Assembly (NCBI RefSeq): GCF_001936595.1
Contig: NZ_MLBG01000006.1
Span: forward strand, 1-64,000
Direction: 5' to 3'
Length of the DNA stretch: 64,000 bases
DNA from: Desulfovibrio sp. DV
GTDB lineage: Bacteria; Desulfobacterota; Desulfovibrionia; Desulfovibrionales; Desulfovibrionaceae
Shown here: piece after piece, positions 1-10,057 of the stretch
Layout of the letters: each line of letters begins with the position of its first letter
How positions within the stretch are numbered: the stretch's first letter is position 1
Made by a program: the position numbers and the translations under genes
The notes under the pieces: generated by a model
Databases searched by the model: none
Seen by the model: the letters and a program-made list of their open reading frames with translations, nothing else
Told to the model about the DNA's origin: nothing

Positions 1-191
1 AAGGACTTGCAGCGTGTTGCCGGCCCAGGCACAGCCCCATCTCCGGAAAACCTCCATTGCGCCACAGCCCCGATATTTTTTTAAGGCCAAGAGCGTTTTT
101 CCCGGAGGCTGTCGACGGGTTTGTTTACACGAATGTCAAGGATACGGCCCCGGCCATTCCGACCCCAGCCCTGGGCCCAGGCGGGCACACG

Positions 192-224
192 AAAAAGGGG
201 TTGGCCACGTGAGGCCAACCCCTT
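192..224 (-). terminator. Rho-independent terminator of the outer-membrane protein gene
   Basis: A perfect 12-bp stem (195-206 with 213-224, AAGGGGTTGGCC arm) closes a 6-base loop and is followed on the minus strand by five T residues. It lies downstream of the minus-strand gene ending at 440. Bases 1-439 otherwise hold no gene I can support. Confidence 0.8.
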
Positions 225-439
225 GGTATTCCTGTCTGCCAGGTCCGACAGAAAAGACCCTGGCGGGTATTTTCCCGGATGCCGCGGCCTATCCGTCTCC
301 AGCGGCAATAAAACCGCCGGCCAAGCCCGGCCAGAGGCCCTTTCCCGCCAGCCCCTGCCCTGCCCCGCCGAAAACGGCCCTCCCCGAGATTCTCCCGGCC
401 CGGCCACCGGAAAACGCAAGGCCGGCCCGTTCCCGGCCC

Positions 440-1444
440 TTAGAACTTGAGCGCAAAGGAAGCATACACCGTGTCGCCAATCGGGCTGTGGGTGGCCCCG
501 ATCCCGTGCAGCCATTTGGCGACAAGCATGACATCCTTGCCCGCAACCGGGATGGCGTAGGTGATGGCCGGCCCGACGCCGGTGCCGGACGACAGGAAGG
601 AGCCCATGGTTGCTCCCGAGCCGGAGTCGGGCGTGGTCTGGGCGAAGAGGTAGCCGACCGCGCCCAAGGCCAGACGCTCGTTTATATGGTAGGCCGCTGT
701 CCAGTCCGCATGGATCTGGTTGCCGGTCAGGTAGTTGGTGGTGATGTTTTCGGTGTTGATCATGTAGCCGGCGTTGACCGACACCTCGAAGTTGCTTTTC
801 CCAAGCCAGGTGAAAGCCACGTTGCCGTCGAAGGTCGTGTAGTTCATGCCGAGATTGGTCAGCTTCTTGGAGTTGTAATAGCCGGTCGGCAGGAAGACGA
901 TCGGCGAAACCACGAGATGGCACTCGCCGAAATTCCAGCCGGCAATGACCGGCATCAGGAAGATATCGGAAAGTCCGCCCCGGTCGCCACCGCCGCCGAT
1001 GTCAAACTGGTGCGGCATGTCCAGGCCGGTCGTGCGGGAGCGGCGGGTATAGTCGGCAGACACGTCGCCTGCTATATGTTCATTGATGATGAAAGGCACC
1101 CCGACCCCGGCTCCGAGAAAGCCGCCCATGGCCGGAACGTCGAACAGGTAGGTGAGCTTGGTGATGTTCATGACCATCTGCTCGTTGATTCCGGCGTAGA
1201 CCTTGCCCCCCCTGAAGGTGCCGTCCGAGCGCGCCGACTGGTAGAGCGTGTCATTTCGCAGGTACAACCCCGGGGCCGGAATATAGCCCATGAGGAAATC
1301 GCCGTAAGCCCCCAGAATGTAGTGGCTCACGCCGCCTTCGGCCGCCCGGGCCGGCGCAGGGACACAGCAAAGGCAGATGGCCAGGATGCCAAGAAGGAGC
1401 CAGGAAGCAACGGTCACGGTCTTGGTTTGGGCACTGTGCGGCAT
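440..1444 (-). CDS. Outer-membrane beta-barrel protein, phenol-degradation MetA-like family
   Basis: Predicted protein of 334 residues with a signal peptide (about residues 1-34, hydrophobic core then a PARA-A cleavage region). The rest alternates short polar and aromatic stretches, typical of a beta barrel, and it ends in ALKF, the terminal Phe that outer-membrane barrels use for BAM recognition. Overall it resembles the MetA-pathway/transporter family (PF13557) found next to aromatic degradation genes, but here no degradation genes are nearby, so the substrate is unknown. The start at 1444 was chosen because AAGGAT sits 7-8 bases upstream; a longer in-frame start at 1492 has no such site. 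It appears monocistronic, ending at a strong terminator. Confidence 0.75.
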   Translation of the reverse strand: MPHSAQTKTVTVASWLLLGILAICLCCVPAPARAAEGGVSHYILGAYGDFLMGYIPAPGLYLRNDTLYQSARSDGTFRGGKVYAGINEQMVMNITKLTYLFDVPAMGGFLGAGVGVPFIINEHIAGDVSADYTRRSRTTGLDMPHQFDIGGGGDRGGLSDIFLMPVIAGWNFGECHLVVSPIVFLPTGYYNSKKLTNLGMNYTTFDGNVAFTWLGKSNFEVSVNAGYMINTENITTNYLTGNQIHADWTAAYHINERLALGAVGYLFAQTTPDSGSGATMGSFLSSGTGVGPAITYAIPVAGKDVMLVAKWLHGIGATHSPIGDTVYASFALKF

Positions 1445-1569
1445 GGGGACATCCTTTTCGTGATGTGGTCTTTCGGGAAAGAGCGTTGTCACAACACCGA
1501 AGCAGTTACAACAGTTTGGGCAGGATCGGCGTCAGGGTCAACTTGAAGGTCCATGTGGAGGGGCAGCGC

Positions 1570-2667
1570 TTATTGAAAGGGCCTGGCCTGGCTCGTCACA
1601 TCAGGATAATCGACCGGAATGAAGACCGGAATGGACGTGATGCCCCTGGCCGAGGCAAAGGCCTTGTCCAGGTCGACATAGCGCCAGTTCTTGTTGTCCA
1701 TGCTGCGGAAATAGTAGCGCCGGTTGGCGGTATCGGCCACCACCGACCAGATGGTCTTGTCGTAGCGCGCTTCCTTGCCCTCAAAGCCGCGTACCGCGCC
1801 GATGGGGATGTCCACGTTGTCGAGGATGGTGATGGCCTGATTAAGCCCCTGGTCCGCACCCTTGGCCGGCAGCGCGGCCTGGGACAGGGTCACCATGCGC
1901 ACAAAGCGGCTGGGCGGGCTGTAGTCTCCGGGCAGTCCGTAGAGGCCCGAGCCCTGGCCGAACTGCTTGAGCGTGAGCCCCTTGAGGTCCTTTTCCGGCG
2001 TGTTCATGACGGACAGATTGATATAATTGTCGAGGTTCGTGAGCATCCAGTCAAAGGTGGGGGAATTGGTCATGACGCCAAGGGGGTTGTCGTAGATTGC
2101 CACCTTGCCGGCCGTGAATTCGATAACCACGCTGTCGCCCGACGGGTCGTGCACCACATAATGCAGGGGCAACGGGCCGGCCTTGTCCGTGGGGCCCTGG
2201 CAGACCCGCACCTCGCGGTAGCCCTTGCGCACTTCCGCGACGCTGGCAAAATTCGAGAGCAGCCAGGTGCCGTATTCGAACTGGGCCACGGTCTTGCCGG
2301 CCTTGGAGCCTTCATAGGATTCGTAGGCGGCGTAGCCCGGCAGGAACAACTCGCCAACCACCAGACCTTTCTCGTTCATACCGTCGGAGGCCAGGGGCAT
2401 TCCGAAATCAAACATGCCGACGAAGGCGTACTTGGTTTTCCATTTGAGTCCGTTGGAAGTGCCGTCAGGCAGGGTTCCCCGGTAGGCCGTCCCCTTGGGC
2501 ACCACGCCAAGGACCGTCTGCAAGGTCCATTCGCCTTCCATGGTCCGGGCATAAAAAACCATTCCGTCCGAGGTTTTGATCCGCACACTGGTGCAGGCCA
2601 GGACGCCTGACCATGCCTGCGTGAGTGAGAACAACAGGAACAACAGGGCAGCGATCCTTCTGGGCAT
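1570..2667 (-). CDS. Choloylglycine hydrolase/penicillin V acylase family amidase (secreted)
   Basis: 365-residue Ntn hydrolase of the linear amide C-N hydrolase family (PF02275). The signal peptide ends at about residue 24 and the next residue is Cys25 in LACTSVRIKTSDG, so cleavage would expose the Cys that acts as N-terminal nucleophile in this family. The FYARTMEGEW segment and the NSPTFDW segment match conserved substrate-pocket motifs. Members hydrolyse bile-salt conjugates, penicillin V or acyl-homoserine lactones; the substrate here cannot be told from sequence. Start at 2667 is supported by GAGGAGA just upstream; the frame is open further but without a ribosome site. It is exported, so it probably acts in the periplasm. 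Confidence 0.85.
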   Translation of the reverse strand: MPRRIAALLFLLFSLTQAWSGVLACTSVRIKTSDGMVFYARTMEGEWTLQTVLGVVPKGTAYRGTLPDGTSNGLKWKTKYAFVGMFDFGMPLASDGMNEKGLVVGELFLPGYAAYESYEGSKAGKTVAQFEYGTWLLSNFASVAEVRKGYREVRVCQGPTDKAGPLPLHYVVHDPSGDSVVIEFTAGKVAIYDNPLGVMTNSPTFDWMLTNLDNYINLSVMNTPEKDLKGLTLKQFGQGSGLYGLPGDYSPPSRFVRMVTLSQAALPAKGADQGLNQAITILDNVDIPIGAVRGFEGKEARYDKTIWSVVADTANRRYYFRSMDNKNWRYVDLDKAFASARGITSIPVFIPVDYPDVTSQARPFQ

Positions 2668-3244
2668 GGTCTCTCCTCGGCGGCAGTGGTGTTCGTTTCT
2701 CGTTCCTTGACGCGGCCAGGCTTGCTGCGGGACAGACTTCCCTTGTCGCCCCAAACCATTGACCGAATGAAAACCCTTTGTCTGAACCAAGCCTTCGCAA
2801 CGCTTTGGCAATGGCCCCGGCGGCAAGGATCACGGCCGGTGATGGATGCTCCCTCCATGCAGCACGATCCTGCCTGTGTGCCTTGTGCTCCTGACGCCGT
2901 GCCCCCGCTTGCGAAATGACCGGCTTTTCGCTACGGCAAGTCACCTGCAGCCCAGGCTGTTGCAGCATGGCGCGTCAGAAAGGGAAGCTCCACCTTTTCT
3001 CAACAACACCGTGAACTAGCAATTTTGTATGCGGGTTGGCAAGTGCAGCTGTCGCCCGGAATCGTCAAGGTGTTTTGGCACCAAGCTGCAACACAGCCGA
3101 CGGCAGATTCGCTCGGGCACCAGACAACTGCGGCATCCGCCCGAGGCTGCCGCCGGACCGCCAGAAAAGGCAAGGCGGCTGGCCCGGTCAGGGCCAGGAC
3201 GCCGCCTTGTCCCGCAACACGCCAGAACATAAGGAGCCCACAAT
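2668..3244. other. Intergenic region between divergent amidase and gadB genes
   Basis: 577 bases with no convincing gene. It must hold the promoters of both flanking genes. A GC-rich hairpin (arms AAGGCGGC 3172-3179 and GCCGCCTT 3201-3208, with an inner TGGCCC/GGGCCA pair) lies about 35 bases before the gadB start and would be in its 5' leader; it could influence translation or simply be structure. The gadB ribosome site AAGGAG follows it at about 3230-3235. Confidence 0.5.
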
Positions 3245-4639
3245 ATGGTCCTGCACCAGAAAGACAGTGTCCGCAGCACCCTTCTTAACGACGTGTACGC
3301 CTCCACAGACCTTGGCATCCAGGTCCCCAAATACCGTTTCCCCCAGAAGGAACAGCGCCCACGCGACATCTACCAGATCGTGCACGACGAACTCATGCTG
3401 GACGGCAATTCCCGCCAGAATTTGGCCACCTTCTGCCAGACCTGGCTTGAGCCCGAGATTGCCAGGCTCATGGACGAGTGCCTGGACAAGAACATGATCG
3501 ACAAGGACGAGTATCCGCAGACGGCCGAAATCGAGGCCCGCTGCGTCCATATGCTGGCCGACCTGTGGAACTCGCCCGAAGCGGCCAACACGCTTGGCTG
3601 CTCCACCACCGGCTCCAGCGAAGCGGCCATGCTGGGCGGGCTGGCCATGAAATGGCGCTGGCGCGAGCGCAGGAAGGCGGCGGGCAAGCCCGTGGACAAG
3701 CCCAACCTGGTCTGCGGTCCGGTGCAGGTCTGCTGGCACAAGTTCGCCCGCTACTGGGATGTGGAGCTGCGCGAAATCCCCATGGAGCGCGACCGCCTGA
3801 TCCTGTCGGCCGAAGAGGCCGTGGCCCGGTGCGACGAAAACACCATCGGCGTGGTCCCCACCCTGGGCGTGACCTTCACCTGCCAGTACGAACCCGTGGC
3901 CGCAGTCTGTGCGGCCCTCGATACCCTGCAAGCCCAAACCGGCCTGGACATCCCCGTGCATGTCGACGGGGCCAGCGGCGGCTTCCTGGCCCCGTTTGTC
4001 GAGCCGGATCTGGCCTGGGATTTCCGCCTTGAGCGGGTCAAGTCCATCAACGCCTCGGGGCATAAGTTCGGGCTGGCCCCCCTGGGTGTTGGCTGGGTGG
4101 TGTGGCGCGAGGCGGCGGAGCTGCCTGAGGACCTGATCTTCCGGGTCAATTACCTGGGCGGCGACATGCCCACCTTTGCCCTCAATTTCTCGCGCCCCGG
4201 CGGCCAGATCATCGCCCAGTACTACAATTTCCTGCGCCTGGGACGCGAAGGCTACCGCAAGGTCCACCAGGCCTGCTACGACACAGCCGCCTATCTTGGC
4301 CAGGCCCTCGGGAAGATGGGGCCTTTCACCGTCATCTACGACGGCCGCGGCGGCATCCCGGCCGTGACCTGGAGTCTGGCCGAGGGCGGCAGGCACAACT
4401 TCACCCTCTACGACCTGTCCGACCGGCTGCGCTCCCGGGGCTGGCAGGTGCCGGCCTATTCCATGCCCGCCAACTGCCAGGATATGGTGGTCATGCGCGC
4501 CCTGGTGCGACACGGCTTCAGCCGCGACCTGGCCGACCTGCTGGTCACCGACCTCGGGCGCTGCCTGGCCCACTTCGACAAAAACCCGGTGACCCGTCCC
4601 CTGGAGCACACGGAAGCCGGCGGCTACAGCCACGCCTAG
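3245..4639 (+). CDS. gadB: Glutamate decarboxylase
   Basis: 464-residue PLP enzyme, almost the length of E. coli GadB (466). It converts glutamate plus a proton to GABA and CO2, a cytoplasmic acid-resistance reaction. The PLP lysine is in the [14 protein letters not shown] motif (Lys274, equivalent to Lys276 of GadB), with the HVDGASGGF aspartate motif before it and the [11 protein letters not shown] cofactor-binding segment earlier. The C-terminus carries an HT pair followed by a short tail, recalling the pH-gating His of E. coli Gad. Start ATG at 3245 has AAGGAG 8 bases upstream. No gadC antiporter is adjacent, so glutamate/GABA exchange would depend on a gene elsewhere. Confidence 0.93.
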   Translation: MVLHQKDSVRSTLLNDVYASTDLGIQVPKYRFPQKEQRPRDIYQIVHDELMLDGNSRQNLATFCQTWLEPEIARLMDECLDKNMIDKDEYPQTAEIEARCVHMLADLWNSPEAANTLGCSTTGSSEAAMLGGLAMKWRWRERRKAAGKPVDKPNLVCGPVQVCWHKFARYWDVELREIPMERDRLILSAEEAVARCDENTIGVVPTLGVTFTCQYEPVAAVCAALDTLQAQTGLDIPVHVDGASGGFLAPFVEPDLAWDFRLERVKSINASGHKFGLAPLGVGWVVWREAAELPEDLIFRVNYLGGDMPTFALNFSRPGGQIIAQYYNFLRLGREGYRKVHQACYDTAAYLGQALGKMGPFTVIYDGRGGIPAVTWSLAEGGRHNFTLYDLSDRLRSRGWQVPAYSMPANCQDMVVMRALVRHGFSRDLADLLVTDLGRCLAHFDKNPVTRPLEHTEAGGYSHA

Positions 4640-4753
4640 CGGTAAAAAAAGGGGAAGGGGCCGGCGGCCGGGCACAACCTGCGAAGCGGCAGGAAAAACG
4701 ACAGCGGGAACGGTCCGGGCGAGCGAAAACGAGCCGCACGCAGGAGGGGAGAT

Positions 4754-5815
4754 ATGGGGATTTCGAGCTGTGTACTGGATGCCCTGGATGCTTACAGGCA
4801 TCCGTCGGATATTGTCCGCAAGGCAACGCGTGTGGTCGTTTTCGGCTCACCACTCTCGGACGTCTACGGGAAAAGACCGGACTTTATTACAACAATCGAC
4901 AAGTCTTCCTGGGGTTCACGTTTTGAGGGAATCCCCATTATCGACCATAAAGAGGCCATACTCACCTGCAGCGATGCGCTGTTTGTCATCAACCACCTCG
5001 AAGCCCGGTCCATCGCGACCCATCTGCAGAAATTTTCCATCACCAACTACATAGACATCACCCACATCAATTGGCGCGATGCCAGGATGATGGACTACGA
5101 GCTAGTACGCGCCAACACCGACAAGATCGCCCGCCTCTACGACCTGCTCTCCGATGCGCCATCCCGGGACATCCTCGACGGGCTCCTTCTTTTCCGACTG
5201 ACGCTCGACCCCAGGGTCTTGAAATTTTCCAGCTACGAACAGTATCTCCACCCCGATACCAGGTTTGGAGACCATGAACGGATCATTGACGGCGGCGCTT
5301 TCAACGGCGATACTGCTGCGCGCTTCTTTGCCGCAACAAATAACACCTCTGCAGTCTTCAGTTTTGAACCAGAAACGGAAAACCTCAAGGAACTCTACAA
5401 GAATACTATTTCATACAGCAACGAAAACCGATATTTTATCATTCCGAAAGGACTCTGGAGTTCCAGTGGCCGACTCTCTTTCAGCAGTGCTTCTCAATCC
5501 TCACGAATCAGCGACCAGGGCGCTCATTCCATTGAGGTGACCAGCATCGATGCCTTCTGCCATGAACACGGATTCGCTCCCACAATCATAAAGCTCGACG
5601 TCGAGGGCGCGGAAATGGAGGTTCTCCAGGGAGCCAGACAGTGCATCGCCGCCAGCACCCCCAAGATGATGATCAGCGCCTACCACTGCGGCGACCACCT
5701 TTGGGAAATTCCTCATGCCATCATGGCGCTCAACAGCCGCTACACTTTCCACCTCGGGCATCATTCTCCGAATTTAACGATATATGAGACAGTGTTGTAT
5801 GCGCTGAAAAACTAA
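4754..5815 (+). CDS. FkbM family SAM-dependent methyltransferase
   Basis: 353 residues. The C-terminal half is an FkbM-type methyltransferase: SAM-binding motif I is IIDGGAFNGDT (about residue 176-186), an acidic FSFEPE motif follows, and IIKLDVEGAEMEVLQGA (about residue 278 onward) is the family signature. The N-terminal 150 residues contain a small Rossmann-like segment (TRVVVFGSPLSD) often found before FkbM domains. Such enzymes O-methylate sugars or other surface and secondary metabolites; the acceptor is unknown. The gene stands alone with its own GGAGGGGA ribosome site and is convergent with the RND operon. Its codon use is slightly less GC-rich than its neighbours. Confidence 0.85.
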   Translation: MGISSCVLDALDAYRHPSDIVRKATRVVVFGSPLSDVYGKRPDFITTIDKSSWGSRFEGIPIIDHKEAILTCSDALFVINHLEARSIATHLQKFSITNYIDITHINWRDARMMDYELVRANTDKIARLYDLLSDAPSRDILDGLLLFRLTLDPRVLKFSSYEQYLHPDTRFGDHERIIDGGAFNGDTAARFFAATNNTSAVFSFEPETENLKELYKNTISYSNENRYFIIPKGLWSSSGRLSFSSASQSSRISDQGAHSIEVTSIDAFCHEHGFAPTIIKLDVEGAEMEVLQGARQCIAASTPKMMISAYHCGDHLWEIPHAIMALNSRYTFHLGHHSPNLTIYETVLYALKN

Positions 5816-5836
5816 GCGGCATTCCCGGCGCGCCCC

Positions 5837-8800
5837 TTAGTCCGCCGGCCGCTGGATGCGAAAAACCAGGGCATAGAGCGCCGGCGTGAAAAGCAGGGTC
5901 AAAACCGTCGCCACCAGCAGGCCGCCCATGATGGCAAAGGCCATGGGTCCCCAGAAGACGTTTCGGGTCAGGGGGATCATGGCCAGGATGGCCGCCAGCG
6001 CCGTCAGCACCACCGGCCGGGTCCGACGGATGGTTGCGCCGATGACGGCTTCCCATGGCGCGACCGCGTCCTGCCGGTCCTGGGAAATCTGATCCACGAG
6101 GATGACGCTGTTGCGCATGATCATGCCGGCCAGGGACAGGACGCCGAGCATGGCCACAAACCCGAAGGGCTGGTTGAAGACCAGCAACGCCCCGACCGCA
6201 CCAATGAGGCCCAGCGGAGCCGTGGCCACGACCAGGAACAGGCTCGGGAAGCTTTGCAACTGGAACATCAACAGCACGAGCATGATCCCGGCCGTCATCG
6301 GCAACAGGGCCACAATGGCCGCATTGGCCTTGCTGCTTTCCTCAAGCGCCCCGCCGGTCTCGATACGGTAGTCCGGGGGAAGCGCCTTTTCGATGGGCTT
6401 GAGCCGGGGCAGGATTTCCATGGAAACGTCCGGCGGCTGCATCCCGTCGATGACCTCGGCCCGGACCGTGATATTGAGGTCGCGGTTTTGCCGCCACAGG
6501 ATGGGTTCCTCGGCAACGTACTGGATTTTTGCCACCTGGGAGAGCGGGATGGCCTGGCCGTTGCGGGCGCTGATGGTCAGGTCGGCCAGGAGTTCCGGGC
6601 GCAGGCGCTCCTCGGGTACGGCCCGGGCCACGATACTGACCAGCTCGGTGCCGTCCCGGACCTGGGAGATGGCGACGCCGGACAGGAGCATCTGGAGGGC
6701 CTCGGCAATATCCTGCGGGGTCAGGCCGAGAACCCTGGCCCGGTCCTGGTCCACCACCAGCCGGATGGCCTTGGCCTGTTCGTTCCAATCCAGATTGACG
6801 TCATAGACCTTGGGATTGGCCCGCATGACCTCGCGGACCTGGTAGGCGATGGCCCGCACCTTGAGCGGGTCCGGGCCGATCACCCGAAATTGCACGGGAA
6901 ATCCCACCGGCGGCCCGAGAAAAAGTGTCGTCACCCGCACCCGGGCCTGGGGCAGGCCGCCCTTGGCCACATACGCCTCGATACGGCTTTTAAGCTGGTC
7001 CCGGGCCTCGGCGTCCCTGGTATTGAGCACGATGACGCCGTAGCTGGCCTTGGGCAGTTCCGGGGCCATGGGCAGGAACCAGCGCGGCGGTCCCGAGCCG
7101 ATATAGCTCGTGGCGGTCTTGATGGCGGCATCGTCTTTGAGAAAGGCCTCCATGGTTTCGACTGCGGCCGCCGTTGCCTTGAAGGAGGAACCTTCGGGCA
7201 GACGCATTTCCACCAGGAGTTCGGGCCGGGAAGAGGCCGGAAAAAACTGGAGGGACACGAAGGCCGAGCCGACACAGGCCAGCAGGAAAAGCCCGATGGT
7301 CGCGCCAACCACGGTTTTGCGGTGCGTGACGCTCCAGACGACGACGCTGCGCAGCCGTCGGTAGACCGGGGTCTGGTAGATGGCACCCGGGTCCTGGTGG
7401 GCCGCACCGTGGAAGTGCGGCAACAGCTTGTAGCCGAGGTAGGGGGTGAAAACCACGGCCACCAGCCAGGAGGCCACCAGGGCGATGGCCACCACCCAGA
7501 AGATGCCGCCTGCGTATTCGCCCGAGGAGGACTTGGCCAGCCCCACGGGCAGGAAGCCGGCAACCGTGACCAGCGTGCCGGTGAGCATGGGAAAGGCCGT
7601 GGCCTTCCAGGCAAAGGTGGCGGCCTTTATCCGGTCTAAGCCCTGTTCCATCTTCACCACCATCATCTCCACCGAAATGATGGCGTCGTCGACCAGCAGG
7701 CCCAGGGCGATAATGAGCGCACCAAGCGATATCCGCTCCAGGCTCATCCCGAGGGCGTACATGATCGCCAGGACCATGGACAGCACCAGCGGCACGGCCA
7801 GGGCCACGACGACCCCCGTGCGCCAGCCAAGCGACAGGAAGCTCACGGCCAGGACGATGACCAGGGCTTCAAGAAACGACCGGAGAAATTCAAAGACCGA
7901 GGCGTCGACCACTTCCGCCTGATCAGCCACAGTCGTGATGGCAAAGCCCAGTGGCAGGTTCTTGCGGATCTGCTCCATGGCCTGGTTGAGGCGCTGGCCA
8001 AGCTCCAGGATGTTGCCGCCCTTGGCCATGACCACGCCCAGGGCGATGGCCGGCTGGCCTTCCTGCCGGACAACGAAGGACGGCGGGTCCTCGGCATCCC
8101 GGCGCAAGGCGGCGATGTCCCCGAGCCGGAAAACCTTGCCGGCATGTTGGATGGGCACTTCGGCCAGGGCCTGGACCCCGGCCAGGGCTCCGTCCACGCG
8201 CAGATAGACGGTGTCGGCGTCGGTTTCCAGGCTTCCGGCCGGAGTCACGGCATTTTGCCGGGCAATGGAGTCGAACACGGTCTGGGCCGTCAGCCCCAGC
8301 CGGGCCAGCTTGGCGTGGTTGAGCTCCACGAAAATGCACTCGGCCTGCTCCCCGTAAAAGCGCACCTTGGTCACGGCCGGCACGCGCAGCAGGGCCTGCC
8401 GGATGGTCTCGGCCTCGTCCTTGAGTTCGCGCATGGTGTAGCCGTCGCCGGTGAGCAGATACAGGACAGAGTCCACATCGCCGAACTCGTCGTTAAAGGC
8501 CGGGCCAAGCACGCCTGCCGGCAGATTGCCCCGGATGTCGCCCACGCGCTTTCGGGCCTGGTACCAGCTCTCGCCCACGGCCGCCGGAGGCGCGCTGTCG
8601 CGCAGGACCAGCTGCATGACCACGCTGCCCGGCCGGCAGTAGGTTTTCACCTTGTCGAAATACGGGACTTCCTGGAGCTTTTTCTCGATGGGATCGGCCA
8701 CCAGACGCTGGATCTCATCAGCAGTGGCCCCGGGCCACCGGGCGCTTATGATCATCGCCTTGACCGTGAAATCCGGGTCCTCGGCCCGGCCGAGCTGCCC

Positions 8801-8893
8801 ATAGGACCAAAGGCCGGCCAGGGAAACGACCAGGATGAGAAACAGGGTGAGTGGACGGTGGGTGACGGCCCACTCCGACAGGTTGCAGCGCAT
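5837..8893 (-). CDS. RND efflux pump inner-membrane permease (AcrB/HAE1 superfamily)
   Basis: 1018-residue RND transporter with the expected twofold architecture: TM1 near residue 12, a large periplasmic loop, TM2-6, TM7, a second loop and TM8-12. The proton-relay Asp pair is visible in TM4 (ALGLLVDDAII). The usual TM10 Lys is replaced by Arg in AGMIMRNSVILVDQ, a variation seen in some RND subgroups. The RAEDPDFTVK segment after TM1 places it with permeases distinct from classical AcrB. It forms a proton-driven tripartite pump with the adaptor encoded just upstream; the start ATG shares one base with the adaptor stop (TAATG), indicating translational coupling. No outer-membrane channel gene is in the operon. 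Confidence 0.92.
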   Translation of the reverse strand: MRCNLSEWAVTHRPLTLFLILVVSLAGLWSYGQLGRAEDPDFTVKAMIISARWPGATADEIQRLVADPIEKKLQEVPYFDKVKTYCRPGSVVMQLVLRDSAPPAAVGESWYQARKRVGDIRGNLPAGVLGPAFNDEFGDVDSVLYLLTGDGYTMRELKDEAETIRQALLRVPAVTKVRFYGEQAECIFVELNHAKLARLGLTAQTVFDSIARQNAVTPAGSLETDADTVYLRVDGALAGVQALAEVPIQHAGKVFRLGDIAALRRDAEDPPSFVVRQEGQPAIALGVVMAKGGNILELGQRLNQAMEQIRKNLPLGFAITTVADQAEVVDASVFEFLRSFLEALVIVLAVSFLSLGWRTGVVVALAVPLVLSMVLAIMYALGMSLERISLGALIIALGLLVDDAIISVEMMVVKMEQGLDRIKAATFAWKATAFPMLTGTLVTVAGFLPVGLAKSSSGEYAGGIFWVVAIALVASWLVAVVFTPYLGYKLLPHFHGAAHQDPGAIYQTPVYRRLRSVVVWSVTHRKTVVGATIGLFLLACVGSAFVSLQFFPASSRPELLVEMRLPEGSSFKATAAAVETMEAFLKDDAAIKTATSYIGSGPPRWFLPMAPELPKASYGVIVLNTRDAEARDQLKSRIEAYVAKGGLPQARVRVTTLFLGPPVGFPVQFRVIGPDPLKVRAIAYQVREVMRANPKVYDVNLDWNEQAKAIRLVVDQDRARVLGLTPQDIAEALQMLLSGVAISQVRDGTELVSIVARAVPEERLRPELLADLTISARNGQAIPLSQVAKIQYVAEEPILWRQNRDLNITVRAEVIDGMQPPDVSMEILPRLKPIEKALPPDYRIETGGALEESSKANAAIVALLPMTAGIMLVLLMFQLQSFPSLFLVVATAPLGLIGAVGALLVFNQPFGFVAMLGVLSLAGMIMRNSVILVDQISQDRQDAVAPWEAVIGATIRRTRPVVLTALAAILAMIPLTRNVFWGPMAFAIMGGLLVATVLTLLFTPALYALVFRIQRPAD

Positions 8894-10020
8894 TACTGGC
8901 CGTCCTCCTGCGGTGCGTCAGCCAGACGGACGGTCATGCCGGCGTCAAGCTTCTGAACGCCGGAGGCGACGATGGCGTCCCCATCAGCCAGCGGCCCGAG
9001 GACAAAGGCGTCCCGGTCGGAATAGTGGTCCACCGTGACCGGCCGCAGCGTCAGCTTCCCGGTCCGGGGCTCGACGATCCACACCCCGGGCCCGGTGCCC
9101 TGGTTGAAAAGCGCGCTGGCCGGAATGCGGACGATGCGCTCCCTGGCCGGACCGGTCAGGTGCAGGGTCGCCGTCATGCCAAGGCGCACCGCGTCGTCGG
9201 TGTCCGGGAGGAAATAGCGCACGGCATAGGTCCGGGTGGCCGGATCGGCGGCCGGAGCGGTTTCCCGCAGCACGGCCCGATAGTGCACGTCCCGGTTCGA
9301 CCAGAGGGTGATTTCCGCCGTGGTGTTTTTGAGATCCGCGATCCGCCTTTCGGGGATGTCCGCCTGGACCTCAAGGGCTCCGTCCCGGGCCACGGCCACG
9401 ACGCTCTGGCCCGGAGACACGACCTGCCCGGCCTCGGCGCTCACCTTGGTGACCACCCCGTCGGTGCTGGCCAGGAGATTGGCGTAGCCAAGCTGGCTGA
9501 CGGCCAGCTTGTGGGTCCGTTCCGCTTTCTCCAGACGCGCCCGGGCCTCATCGCCGGCCAGGTGCTTGAGGTCGTATTCGGACTGGCTGACCACATGCCG
9601 GGCCAGCAGCGTGGTATAGCGCCGTTCCTCGGTGGCGGCCTGCTCCTGGTTGGAAATGGCGGCCTTCCATTCGGCCAGGGTGCTTTCCGTGGCCAGACGC
9701 AGGTCCTTCTCGTCCAGGCCAGCCAGCACCTGCCCGGCCCTGACCCGGTCCCCGACATCCACCAGCCGTTTTTCGATCCGCCCGCCCACCCGGAAGGATT
9801 CCTCCACCTCGTGGCGGGCCACGATGACCCCGGAATAGGTGCGGTCTTCGGCTCCGGACTCGGCAATGACCCGTACGGTTTTGACCACAGGCGCGGATTG
9901 GCGGGCGCTCTGGGCTTCCTGGCAACCCGGCAGCGGCAGGCAGAGCAGGAGGGCAACGGCTATCGCCCAACAGGCGGCCAGATTGGAGGCAGGCGGCAAA
10001 GGAGTGGTGGGCAAGGGCAT
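8893..10020 (-). CDS. RND efflux periplasmic adaptor (membrane-fusion) lipoprotein
   Basis: 375 residues. A hydrophobic signal ends in the lipobox LPGC (Cys33), so the protein should be lipid-anchored in the inner membrane facing the periplasm. The order is that of a membrane-fusion protein: a lipoyl half-motif (GRIEKRLVDVGDRVRAGQVLAGLD), an alpha-helical hairpin (about 110-175), the second lipoyl half (GVVTKVSAEAGQVVSPGQ), a beta barrel and a membrane-proximal domain. It links the RND permease to an outer-membrane channel. It sits between the TetR gene (37-base gap) and the permease (overlapping stop/start), so the three genes form one operon. Confidence 0.9.
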   Translation of the reverse strand: MPLPTTPLPPASNLAACWAIAVALLLCLPLPGCQEAQSARQSAPVVKTVRVIAESGAEDRTYSGVIVARHEVEESFRVGGRIEKRLVDVGDRVRAGQVLAGLDEKDLRLATESTLAEWKAAISNQEQAATEERRYTTLLARHVVSQSEYDLKHLAGDEARARLEKAERTHKLAVSQLGYANLLASTDGVVTKVSAEAGQVVSPGQSVVAVARDGALEVQADIPERRIADLKNTTAEITLWSNRDVHYRAVLRETAPAADPATRTYAVRYFLPDTDDAVRLGMTATLHLTGPARERIVRIPASALFNQGTGPGVWIVEPRTGKLTLRPVTVDHYSDRDAFVLGPLADGDAIVASGVQKLDAGMTVRLADAPQEDGQ

Positions 10021-10057
10021 GGCAGACGCCTTCCAGGTTGGAGGGTGGGGACACTAT

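Noticed and set aside
4864-5046. Small minus-strand frame inside the FkbM gene
   Set aside because: Lies wholly within a well-supported gene and has no signals of its own.
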